In this document: in pieces, positions 38,001-45,206 of the stretch
Position numbering within the stretch: position 1 is the stretch's first letter
Layout: each line of letters opens with the position of its first letter
NCBI GenBank assembly: GCA_036365515.1
Contig: CM070873.1
Coordinates: 47,488,011-47,552,010, forward strand
Direction of reading: 5' to 3'
DNA length: 64,000 nt
DNA from: Torymus aiolomorphi
Lineage: Eukaryota; Arthropoda; Insecta; Hymenoptera; Torymidae
Notes under the pieces: generated by a model
What the model was told of the DNA's origin: nothing
Databases searched by the model: none
What the model saw: the letters and a program-made list of their open reading frames with translations, nothing else
Position numbers and translations under genes: made by a program

Positions 38001-39262
38001 AACATGGCCTAGTTCTCGTCAAAGTCCATCGTGCCATACAATTCCAACAAAGTCCTTGGCTTAAAAAGTACATCGATTTGAACAGCGCAAAAAGGAAGGA
38101 AGCCAAGAACGAGTTTGAAAAAATGCTGTTCAAACTTTTTAACAACGCTGTGTATGGCAAAACGATGGAAAACGAGAGGAAACGCGTTGACGTGAAGCTA
38201 GTCAACAAATGGAAAGGCCGCTATGGAGCTGAGGCACTAATCGCACGGCCCAATTTTCACAGCTCTGACATTTTTGACGAAAACCTCGTCGCTGTGCAGC
38301 TGTTGCGGACGGAGATCTGCATAAGAAAGCCAATCTACATTGGATTATCAGTTCTGGACTTGTCAAAAACACTCGTGTACAGGTTCCACTACGACTATAT
38401 GCGAGATCGTGTAGGAGACCGAGGCAAGTTGTTATACACTGATACGGATAGTCTGATATACGAGGTTACAGGCGTTAACGTGTACGATGTGATGCGACGA
38501 GACATCCACGAGTTCGACACATCAGACTATCCTGAAACTAATCCGTTTAATATGCCTCGTGCCAATAAGAAAATCGTCGGCTTGATGAAGGACGAGTGCA
38601 ACGGTGAGATCATGCTGGAATTCATCGGGCTGCGGAGTAAAATGTACAGCGTGAAAGTGCAGAACCAACAGCCCATCAAAAAGGCCAAAGGAGTGAAAAC
38701 TTCTGTAGTCAAACTGACCATCACCCCTGACGACTACATGAAGTTCCTCCGTGAGAACGTCATCGTCACTCGTGAGCAGCGAAACATCAGGTCTCGGCGT
38801 CATAACATCCACACTGAGAAAGAGAGAAAAATTGCTCTCAGTGCACATGACGACAAACGCTGCCTGCAGCCCGGAACCACCGATACACTGCCTTGGGGTC
38901 ACTACAGAGCAGGAGTGGTGGGGGAAGAGCATGCCAATGAGAACGAAGCTGCCGGAGAGGGGGAACACGAGCCGCCGAACGCCGCAGAAGAGCTGCTATA
39001 TAATGAGGCATCGCGAGAGCAGGAGCTCATTCGCACAGTCGAGCCTTCCAGCAGTAATCTTCAGCAACAGCAGCAGCTCCAGCAGATTTCAACGCCGCTT
39101 CCTCCATCTTGGCAGCAGATTACTTCAGTTGCGCAGTCGCTTCTTGCTGTCTCACAGCCGCTTCTCGCTGTCACGCAACCGCTTCCAGCAGTGTCGCTCC
39201 TCGTCTTGAAAAGACCTTGTGAGTCAACTACTGGGAGTAGTAAGAAACGCAGAGAAATCTAA
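35059..39262 (+). CDS. PolB: protein-primed DNA polymerase B (three exons)
   Basis: Exons 35059-36743, 36810-37479 and 37544-39262 (introns of 66 and 64 bp, GT-AG) give 1357 residues. The N-terminal region (1-400) is family-specific and includes SSYIDLPPF and a CFKWAI segment. A C2H2-like finger (CDRCLHYF...H) follows. Exonuclease motifs: DFE with Asp446, Asp592 in LSGYDSH, and YLKTD at 739-743. An endonuclease VII-like CHIC...DHCHFTGK insert begins at Cys539, and the first intron interrupts its end. Polymerase motif A Asp840 (DVNNLYGWAM), motif B NAVYG at 986-990, and motif C YTDTDS with Asp1085 and Asp1087. All catalytic residues are present. About 113 residues after the usual end (LPWGHYR, about 1235-1241) are Gln/Ser/Pro-rich and coincide with the promoter and leader of the next gene. 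Role: genome replication. Confidence 0.95.
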
Positions 39263-39263
39263 G
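38997..39263 (+). promoter_or_regulatory. internal promoter and 5'-UTR exon for the 99-residue protein
   Basis: Inside the polymerase frame lies TATATAAT at 38997 and, 32 bp on, the initiator TCATTCG with A at 39029. From there to 39263 I find no ATG. The exon ends at TCTAAG before GTTAGT (39264). The intron 39264-39345 ends CTGTTACAG directly before the ATG at 39346. Confidence 0.68.
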
Positions 39264-39345
39264 GTTAGTATTTTTTTTTCTTAAAGTAATTTTTCTCTTT
39301 TTTTAAAAAAAAAAAAACTAAACATTTTCAAACTTTCTGTTACAG

Positions 39346-39645
39346 ATGGATTTAACAAAACTGAACGCAATCGCTCGTGGTGGATTCCTTCCCACAAAAA
39401 GACTGGTCGATCTGACCAAGGGCCAGCGGTATATGGTGTCTAGTCTGAAGGCTGTAACGACGAAATATGGAGCAAAAGTCGTGGCTGAACTGGAGAGCGA
39501 GTTTGATGTGTTCATGCCGAAGAGAGTATCAGATGCTCTTCAACAAGACGAGCAGTTCTTCTTCAAACTCCAGGATGCCGCTAATAAGTATGAACTGTTT
39601 ATAGTGTACAACGGCGGTTCCAGTGTAGAATTTAGTGGCAAATAA
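39346..39645 (+). CDS. 99-residue conserved protein downstream of PolB
   Basis: A small protein beginning MDLTKLNAIARGGFLPTKRL, with a conserved-looking core (GQRYMVSSLKAVTTKYGAKV, then an acidic ELESEFDVFMPKRV). Alternating strands and its place beside the polymerase would suit a single-stranded-DNA-binding OB-fold protein. I recall similar short proteins from insect genomes, but the function is inference. Its ATG follows directly on a splice acceptor, so the mRNA has a non-coding first exon that overlaps the 3' end of the polymerase frame. A polyadenylation-type AATAAA lies near 39983. Confidence 0.75.
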   Translation: MDLTKLNAIARGGFLPTKRLVDLTKGQRYMVSSLKAVTTKYGAKVVAELESEFDVFMPKRVSDALQQDEQFFFKLQDAANKYELFIVYNGGSSVEFSGK

Positions 39646-39880
39646 TTTTTTAAGTAATGCGAATATACATATATATAGTTAATGTTTAAGTATTTACGAA
39701 AAAATATATATTGTAAAATAGTTAAGTATTTGCGAAAAAATATGTATAAGCCAAGTTTTGCGAAAAAATATAATTCTTAAGTATTGCGAAAAAATATTGT
39801 TTAAGTATTGCAAAAAAATATTGTTTAAGTATTGCAAAAAAATATTGTTTAAGTATTGCGAAAATAAAATGTTTATTGCG

Positions 39881-39918
<38 letters not shown>

Positions 39919-40043
39919 TATTGCGAAATGTTTAAGTATTATGAAATATAGTTGAGCGCAAAATGTACATAATTTTTTTTTTAATAAACAACTCTTTTGT
40001 TTAACATGAAAAAAAATTGTTTTTATTTATCAATTCTATATGT
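39646..40043. repeat. AT-rich tandem repeats between convergent genes
   Basis: About ten degenerate copies of AAGTATTGCGAAAAAATATT (period about 24 bp) run from about 39688 to 39950, with a (TA)n tract at 39887-39917. They separate the convergent 3' ends of the 99-residue gene and the integrase gene and lie close to AATAAA signals for both. Confidence 0.8.
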
Positions 40044-40958
40044 TTACATATCTTTTTTCTCAATCCAACTATTATGTGAATTATCAAAGCCAAGCCATTT
40101 TACAAAAATTTTACTTCCTTTTTTCTTAATTACTTTTTCTACAAGATAAATATCTGGATACTTGGCTTTGAGTAGTTCTTGCTCGTAGAAACCTCCTGAG
40201 ACGGGCTGATCTTGATAGTCCTTCAGATGGTAAGTTGGAGGATTTGTAGCTGCTACACGTACAATTGTAAATATTTCTGTAGACCAATTTGGAGTATATC
40301 CTTTGTCAAATACTGCTTTAGCCTTGCTCACTCGGACTTTGTCACCAATTTTAAATTTTGGTTTAATTTTCTTAGTTATTTTAGGGGCAAATTTCCTCAG
40401 TATATCTGCTTCATTATTGGCTGTTACATCTTTTGGTTTCGCATCAATAGTACGATGTTTACGATTATTGTATGCAGCAAGTAAATCAGGTAAAATATCT
40501 AACCACTTATAGTTGCCGCGCAAACTGAATTTTTTCCACATTACACTTTTTAGCGTGCGATTAAAACGTTCACATATCGCTGCTTTTAGATTACTAAAGG
40601 TTGAGTATAACTTTATTTTATGTGTGCTCATAAGTTTTTGAAAATCTGTGTTATAAAATTCTTTGCCTCTATCGGTGTGGAGATTCTTCGGTACTCTGCC
40701 TTTAACAAGCACAGATTTCATAGCTTCTGAGACATCTTTGCCTGTTTTTCTCTTTACAGGAATAGCCCATGCATATTTGGAGAAAATGTCGATTATAGTG
40801 AGCAAGTATCTATAGCCCTTATTATCGCGAGCATATGGAATCATTTCGACGAGATCTGCTTGCCAAGTTTCGTCCAAACCACGCACGTCAAAGCTTCGAC
40901 GTGTATAGTTACGTCTTGCAGGTTTGTGTAGTTCTTCAACTAGTCTTTCGTGTTCCAT
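40044..40958 (-). CDS. INT: retroviral-type integrase with C-terminal chromodomain
   Basis: 304 residues. It inserts the element into chromosomal DNA, producing the 6-bp duplication seen here. The rve core shows the catalytic triad Asp35 (TWQADL), Asp96 (HTDRGKEF) and Glu130 (AAICERFNR), with 33 residues between the last two. A basic SH3-like segment follows (KPKFKIGDKVRV), and a chromodomain ends the protein at about 269-304 (YLVEKVIKKK, VKWLGF...SWI), which in related elements may guide integration to modified chromatin. No N-terminal HHCC zinc finger is present, which is common in Polinton integrases. The start is the first ATG after the predicted start point 40973. Confidence 0.95.
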   Translation of the reverse strand: MEHERLVEELHKPARRNYTRRSFDVRGLDETWQADLVEMIPYARDNKGYRYLLTIIDIFSKYAWAIPVKRKTGKDVSEAMKSVLVKGRVPKNLHTDRGKEFYNTDFQKLMSTHKIKLYSTFSNLKAAICERFNRTLKSVMWKKFSLRGNYKWLDILPDLLAAYNNRKHRTIDAKPKDVTANNEADILRKFAPKITKKIKPKFKIGDKVRVSKAKAVFDKGYTPNWSTEIFTIVRVAATNPPTYHLKDYQDQPVSGGFYEQELLKAKYPDIYLVEKVIKKKGSKIFVKWLGFDNSHNSWIEKKDM

Positions 40959-40968
40959 GTTTGTGGAA

Positions 40969-41322
40969 TTACTGATTGAATACCTGTGCCAAACTCTCTT
41001 TTATAGTCAAAATGTCAGCTTTTATTTGAGATTTCTGAGCATCAAGTTCATTTGTATGATTATCAACTATTATATTCAAATCATCTAGCCGAGTTCTAAG
41101 TCTTGTAGTTATATCAATAATTCCTCGAATTTCTATTTGAATAATATTTCGTAGAGACTCTAAGTTTACAGCATCGCTCGGCTGTTGAGGTTCGGCAATA
41201 TTGCATAATTTTTTATTTTCCATGTCGTAGTGACCGTCAGACGTGACTTTAAAGCCAACGCCAGGTGGCCCTCGACTGCCTTCGGTTTTTCCAAGATTAC
41301 GTCCAAACACGTCGACGCTCAT
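40969..41322 (-). CDS. fibre-like trimeric coiled-coil protein
   Basis: 117 residues. It starts MSVDVFGRNLG, continues with a Gly-Pro-Pro-Gly segment and a phrase NKKLCNIAEPQQPSDAVNLE, and ends with a heptad-rich helix to the C-terminus. Phrases of this kind (nkk..niadP...DAvn) precede trimeric coiled coils in phage tail fibres, so a fibre or spike role on the virion is plausible. The predicted start point 41331 lies inside the longer open frame and makes 41322 the start, not the upstream ATGs. It lies between integrase and the 288-residue gene on the same strand, each with its own promoter. Confidence 0.7.
   Translation of the reverse strand: MSVDVFGRNLGKTEGSRGPPGVGFKVTSDGHYDMENKKLCNIAEPQQPSDAVNLESLRNIIQIEIRGIIDITTRLRTRLDDLNIIVDNHTNELDAQKSQIKADILTIKESLAQVFNQ
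40971..41005 (-). promoter_or_regulatory. integrase promoter
   Basis: TATAAAAG (41005-40998) and initiator TCAGT with A at 40973, spacing 32 bp. It overlaps the last codons of the fibre-like gene. Confidence 0.75.
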
Positions 41323-41326
41323 TTTG

Positions 41327-41364
41327 AGAATGATTCGTTTATTCATGTGCACTTAATATATATA
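41327..41364 (-). promoter_or_regulatory. fibre-like gene promoter
   Basis: TATATATA (41364-41357) and initiator TCATTCT with A at 41331, spacing 33 bp. The TATA box overlaps the 3' end of the 288-residue gene. This site decides the start codon of the fibre-like protein. Confidence 0.72.
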
Positions 41365-42219
41365 GCCTGCTTCACGAAGTTCTTCGATTATAGAGTGTAT
41401 CTCGTTTACATGACTTGGATTTCCGGCAGACCTTTCAGCTACTAGTAAGTGAAGCCGGTCAACGAGCTCGTTTGGATCGTCCCAGTACACATAGTCTAAA
41501 GCAGTATGTTTTTTCGCAATTTTATAACGAGGTAATGAACCACCTTTAATCGATTCTCCGGTTTTCGAGGTAATTTTGAACATTGGAGCAATGAAATTAT
41601 TAAATTTATTACTATTATGAAAACGAATCTTTTCGTTCTTGTCATATCGCGTTTTATGAGCAGACGATAGTTTTAAAATTTTGCGATAATTTTTTAAATC
41701 ATCTGAACTTATATTATTTTTATTTGGTTGTTTCGCTATGAGTAACTCGAGTAATCCTGTAGTTTTCGGATATGCTACTCTGTTAATTTTAATTTTATTA
41801 TTATGAAAACTAATCGGTAAATTACCAATAAAAAATTCACCATTTTCATTTCTTACTCCATAAATTTTGTCAAGATACTGAGGCTGATTAAGCTTGAGGG
41901 CCTTGACGTACAAATCAGAGTCATCAGCATCGTTATCGCTACCTGCTGTTTCGAAAGATGTGTCATGGACGTTCTGTAGAGTATCATTGAACTCACTGTC
42001 AGAACTTTCATTCTTTTTGTCATTCTCGAAACTTTGTTCGACTGTATTATGTTTAACACTACTTTGTTCAATATTTTTCTGAGCTACAAGTTTTTGAAGC
42101 GGATCTACTATTGGTTTGAAAGTTTCACTTAAAATCTTTTCTGTCTTGTCTTTTCCAAATTTTAATATTCTATATTTGCGTTTAATCGCATCTCGTGCCT
42201 TAACAAGTTGATGAAGCAC
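41353..42219 (-). CDS. 288-residue conserved Polinton protein; start region out of frame
   Basis: The N-terminal third is basic and helical (VKARDAIKRKY), the middle is acidic and disordered, and the C-terminal half is well ordered and ends with DYVYWDDPNELVDRLHLLVA and SIIEELREAGYIY. That C-terminus is, as I recall, frequent in unnamed insect Polinton genes; function unknown, possibly a virion protein. The open frame has no in-frame ATG near its start (it begins with GTG). The first ATG after the predicted start point (42245, reading MADFQKEK) is one base out of frame, with a run of six A between them. So either a single-base loss in the A-run or slippage is involved. The ORF is otherwise intact. 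Confidence 0.75.
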   Translation of the reverse strand: MLHQLVKARDAIKRKYRILKFGKDKTEKILSETFKPIVDPLQKLVAQKNIEQSSVKHNTVEQSFENDKKNESSDSEFNDTLQNVHDTSFETAGSDNDADDSDLYVKALKLNQPQYLDKIYGVRNENGEFFIGNLPISFHNNKIKINRVAYPKTTGLLELLIAKQPNKNNISSDDLKNYRKILKLSSAHKTRYDKNEKIRFHNSNKFNNFIAPMFKITSKTGESIKGGSLPRYKIAKKHTALDYVYWDDPNELVDRLHLLVAERSAGNPSHVNEIHSIIEELREAGYIY

Positions 42220-42273
42220 GTTTTTTCTTTTTGAAAGTCAGCCATGTTGTTGTTTCAACGTTCAGTCTGAAAC

Positions 42274-42308
42274 TGCTGATTGTTACCTATAGGCATGCTA
42301 TATTTATA
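42274..42308 (-). promoter_or_regulatory. promoter of the 288-residue gene
   Basis: TATAAATA (42308-42301) and initiator TCAGCA with A at 42277, spacing 31 bp. The TATA box overlaps the 3' end of the ATPase gene. Confidence 0.7.
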
Positions 42309-42991
42309 GCAAAATTATCAAAGCCCTTACGAAATCTGCCGTCATTTATTCCTCGATCTTTATCGATGACTAGAAAACCGTGCTTATCATCTCTCCAACA
42401 CTTGGAGCACAATTCTTTAAAATGTATATAAGTCATATCGGTATTTACATGATCGTCATAGATATGCTTTAGATTTACTTCATCTTGTCGAAAAATAGCA
42501 AGTAAGTTTACATTATCTCTGACAAGATGTTTGGGGACATGAGCATAAGTTTGACATAGATAAAAACAATCAACCTTTTTATGTCTGCCCATGCAAAAGA
42601 AGGCTCTAACATTATCTTGTTTTTCGCAAGCAATATCGTCAAATATCATGATAGAGTTCGGAAGCGCGTGGTCAGGATCGACAACTGCATCGTGCTCGCT
42701 GAATGGAAAATATTGTACACCTTCTATAGGTTCTAAGATTTCATTTAAAAATTTATATTTCGGCTGATTGAGAGACTTTGAGTAGACGTATACGTTTTCA
42801 AATCTAATGCCATTAGGATGCGTTATGAGAGCAAGTAAACTATTTGTTTTTCCACAGTTTGAGGGACCACAGAAGACGGCTCGTATACTATCAGGAAGTA
42901 GATCACCGTGTCGTTTTGCTCTTTTATCATGCTCTACAAGTGCATCAAAATTTTCTATTGGTAACTTGACCGACTGCTCTTTGAAGTTCAT
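42287..42991 (-). CDS. ATPase: genome-packaging ATPase (FtsK/HerA-type)
   Basis: 234 residues. It would pump the element's DNA into a capsid. Walker A GPSNCGKT at 42-49 and Walker B IMIFDD at about 114-119 are intact, and a sensor-type Gln lies in LCQTYAH. Length and layout match the A32-like packaging ATPases of Polintons and adintoviruses. The start is the first ATG after the predicted start point 43023. It is divergently transcribed from the PLA2 gene across an overlapping double promoter. Confidence 0.93.
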   Translation of the reverse strand: MNFKEQSVKLPIENFDALVEHDKRAKRHGDLLPDSIRAVFCGPSNCGKTNSLLALITHPNGIRFENVYVYSKSLNQPKYKFLNEILEPIEGVQYFPFSEHDAVVDPDHALPNSIMIFDDIACEKQDNVRAFFCMGRHKKVDCFYLCQTYAHVPKHLVRDNVNLLAIFRQDEVNLKHIYDDHVNTDMTYIHFKELCSKCWRDDKHGFLVIDKDRGINDGRFRKGFDNFAINIACL

Positions 42992-43019
42992 GATCTTTAC
43001 TCTATGGCGCTCAAATCAC

Positions 43020-43072
43020 GACTGATTGCTATGAGTATAAATAGCGGTCTTATATAGCTTTCACCATCAGTT
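43020..43072. promoter_or_regulatory. overlapping divergent promoters of ATPase and PLA2 genes
   Basis: Minus strand: TATATAAG (43056-43049) and TCAGTC with A at 43023 (33 bp). Plus strand: TATAAATA (43036-43043) and TCAGTT with A at 43069 (33 bp). The two TATA boxes lie interleaved between the start points, 46 bp apart, so both complexes cannot easily assemble at once. Confidence 0.78.
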
Positions 43073-43094
43073 GCGCGTTGACTTTCGTAGAGTG

Positions 43095-44009
43095 ATGATC
43101 ATTCACAAACACGGACGCGGTTTAGTTAATAAAATTATCAATAAACTTCCATTTGAGCTTCACATACCCGGTTATCAGTACTGCGGTCCAGGTACTAAGT
43201 TGGCAAAACGCTTAGCTCGAGGAGATCTTGGAATTAATCCTCTTGACGCTGCTTGTAAAGAGCACGATATAGCTTATTCTAGAAATCGTGAAAACGTTCA
43301 AGCGAGAAACGCCGCAGATAAAATTTTAGCTGAGAAAGCTTGGAATCGCGTTAAATCAAAAGACGCTAATTTTGGCGAAAAAGCGGCTGCATACGCTATA
43401 ACTAATACTATGAAATTAAAATCTAGACTTGGCATGGGTTTGAAGAAAAAGAGAAAGCAAAATAGTTCTAAGAAGAACAAGAGAAAGCAAAATAAGGCTA
43501 AAAAATTGGGAATGGGTTTAAAGAAGAGAAGCCAAGTTTCCTTGAAGAAAATAATCAAAGCTGGTGCCTTTAAATCAGTGCCAAGTAACTGTGCTCTAAC
43601 AGTCATACGATCAGCTTTGAAAAAAGCACGGAGCGCTGTTAAAGAAGCTGGAGGTAAAAAGAATATTAAAATCCCACGTATTTTACCAGTCCCCGTGAAA
43701 ACAGGAGGGGTATTGCCATTTCTCATACCTCTATTTGCAGGCTTGAGTGCAACTGGCGCTCTAGCTGGTGGTGCTGCTGGAATTGTAAAAGCCGTAAACG
43801 ACGCAAAAGCCGCTAAGGAGCAGTTGGAAGAAAATAGAAGACATAATAAAACTATGGAAAGTGTAGCGTTGGGCAATGGCTTATATCTTAAACCGCACAA
43901 AGTAGGGTTAGGTCTCCATTTAAAAAAAAAAAAAGTTCATGAGATTACCTCAGCGAGCACTTACCGATGCGGACATATTAAAATATGCAAAACTTTTAAA
44001 AATATCTAA
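43095..44009 (+). CDS. virion protein with parvovirus-type phospholipase A2 domain and basic core region
   Basis: 304 residues from the first ATG after the start point 43069. The N-terminal domain has the calcium loop YCGPGT (29-34) and the catalytic HDIAY (His57, Asp58) of the VP1-type PLA2 family, used by parvoviruses to breach the endosome. A Lys/Arg-rich region follows with two LGMGLKK repeats, then a hydrophobic Gly/Ala-rich segment (ILPVPVK to LAGGAAG) and LYLKP / LGLHLKK repeats, as in adenovirus minor core and cement proteins. A run of 13 A at 43922-43934 lies at the end. The frame runs 71 bp into the protease gene; in the frame one base along, the stop TGA would overlap the protease ATG. 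The real C-terminus is therefore uncertain. Confidence 0.85.
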   Translation: MIIHKHGRGLVNKIINKLPFELHIPGYQYCGPGTKLAKRLARGDLGINPLDAACKEHDIAYSRNRENVQARNAADKILAEKAWNRVKSKDANFGEKAAAYAITNTMKLKSRLGMGLKKKRKQNSSKKNKRKQNKAKKLGMGLKKRSQVSLKKIIKAGAFKSVPSNCALTVIRSALKKARSAVKEAGGKKNIKIPRILPVPVKTGGVLPFLIPLFAGLSATGALAGGAAGIVKAVNDAKAAKEQLEENRRHNKTMESVALGNGLYLKPHKVGLGLHLKKKKVHEITSASTYRCGHIKICKTFKNI

Positions 44010-44301
44010 TTTTCGGGGAGTATTTATGAGAAATGCAATGCCAACTTCTGGACCGCGCTATAGTGAATCCGCTATAGTTAATCTAGATGACGCTAGCGGC
44101 CCTGGTACACACTGGGTTGCATATAGAAAAAGAGGCAAAAATGTTGTATATTTCGATAGTTTTGGTGATCTCCGACCACCCTTAGATTTAATATTATATC
44201 TCAGAGTAGACGAAGTTAAATATAATCATGAAAGATATCAGGATTTTGACACATACAATTGCGGTCACCTCTGTCTAAAATTCTTGTGCAGGGCTATATA
44301 A
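43939..44301 (+). CDS. PRO: adenovirus-type maturation cysteine protease
   Basis: 120 residues. Predicted to cleave capsid and core precursors during virion maturation. The catalytic set is complete by comparison with adenain: His58 (GTHWVAY), Asp73 (YFDSFG), Gln101 and Cys108 (YNCGHLC), with Gln seven residues before Cys as in the family. Length is at the short end for the group. It overlaps the end of the PLA2 frame. No convincing TATA-initiator pair lies upstream (a weak TATATC at 43882 is the best), so it may be translated from the PLA2 transcript. Confidence 0.93.
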   Translation: MRLPQRALTDADILKYAKLLKISNFRGVFMRNAMPTSGPRYSESAIVNLDDASGPGTHWVAYRKRGKNVVYFDSFGDLRPPLDLILYLRVDEVKYNHERYQDFDTYNCGHLCLKFLCRAI

Positions 44302-44330
44302 GGAGAGGCGGGGGACACATTGCGTCATTC
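44295..44330 (+). promoter_or_regulatory. minor capsid gene promoter
   Basis: TATATAAG at 44295 and initiator TCATTC with A at 44327, spacing 32 bp. The TATA box overlaps the protease stop codon. Confidence 0.77.
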
Positions 44331-44344
44331 TGATTTAAGCTGTC

Positions 44345-45031
44345 ATGGAAGGTTCATTAACTCTGACACTTTCAGGTACATCTTCTACACTAGAAGCACA
44401 GTATTTTCCACCAATCGAGTTATCGCCAAATAAAAATTACGTTTTAGGGCTTGTTGAACTTTTAACATTTAATTCAATACCCAATATAGACAGTAACAAT
44501 AATAAGTTTTACGTAGGTGAAAACATTGTCCTTCTTCCAGTTGGAAGTTACGAAATTGAGGATATTGACAAATTTCTTCGTAAAAAATTAGCGCACAACG
44601 ACATTACTTTCAATTTAAAGCCAAATAATAATACTCTCCGCTGTACAATCAAGTGCAGTCAGCCTATAGATTTTCGACCTGAAAATTCTCTCGGTCGTCT
44701 ACTGGGCTTCACCAGACGTGTTCTCGAACCAAACGTTGTCCATAATTCTGACTTACCTGTTACAATTCTCAAAATCAACGCTTTGAGAGTCGAGTGTAAT
44801 ATCACTTCGGGAGCATATATAAACGATAAAAAAGTTCATACAATTCACGAGTTTTTTCCTGCAGTACCTCCAGGGTATAAAATCATCGAAGTTCCCTCAC
44901 ACGTTATTTACCTTCCGATTGCCGTAAAGCGTATAGATCATTTACAAGTACGCATCATCGATCAAGACGGAGATTTAGTAAATTTCCGCGGAGAAGTTAT
45001 AACTATAAGGTTGCATATTCGACAATCATAA
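44345..45031 (+). CDS. mCP: minor capsid protein (penton-like, single jelly roll)
   Basis: 228 residues, beta-rich. It begins MEGSLTLTLSGTSS and contains FPPIELSPNKNYVLGLVELL, followed by LPVGSYEIEDIDKFL and LGRLLGFTRRV. The pattern and the position just before the major capsid gene are those of Polinton penton-type proteins that cap the fivefold vertices. The start is the first ATG after the start point 44327. Identification rests on pattern and order rather than catalytic residues. Confidence 0.85.
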   Translation: MEGSLTLTLSGTSSTLEAQYFPPIELSPNKNYVLGLVELLTFNSIPNIDSNNNKFYVGENIVLLPVGSYEIEDIDKFLRKKLAHNDITFNLKPNNNTLRCTIKCSQPIDFRPENSLGRLLGFTRRVLEPNVVHNSDLPVTILKINALRVECNITSGAYINDKKVHTIHEFFPAVPPGYKIIEVPSHVIYLPIAVKRIDHLQVRIIDQDGDLVNFRGEVITIRLHIRQS

Positions 45032-45054
45032 TGGGAATCGTTTACAACAAAAAC

Positions 45055-45206
45055 TATATAAGCAGAGAAATATGTCCACCACGCATCAGTCATCATCGAA
45101 CTGTGAAGACGCTAACACGTCAGAGCATAAAAAACTAAAAAGTCTAGGATTAAAAGTAGTACTTGGTGGAAAATAACTTGCATCATCTTTTGCTGCTTTC
45201 AACGAA
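45055..45206 (+). promoter_or_regulatory. major capsid gene promoter and leader
   Basis: TATATAAG at 45055 and initiator TCAGTC with A at 45088, spacing 33 bp. The 119-nt leader to 45206 has no ATG. The start point excludes a 34-codon frame starting at 45072. Confidence 0.77.

Noticed and set aside
45072..45176. 34-codon frame between minor and major capsid genes
   Set aside because: Its ATG lies 16 bp before the predicted transcription start (45088), so the capsid transcript would not contain it, and it resembles no family.
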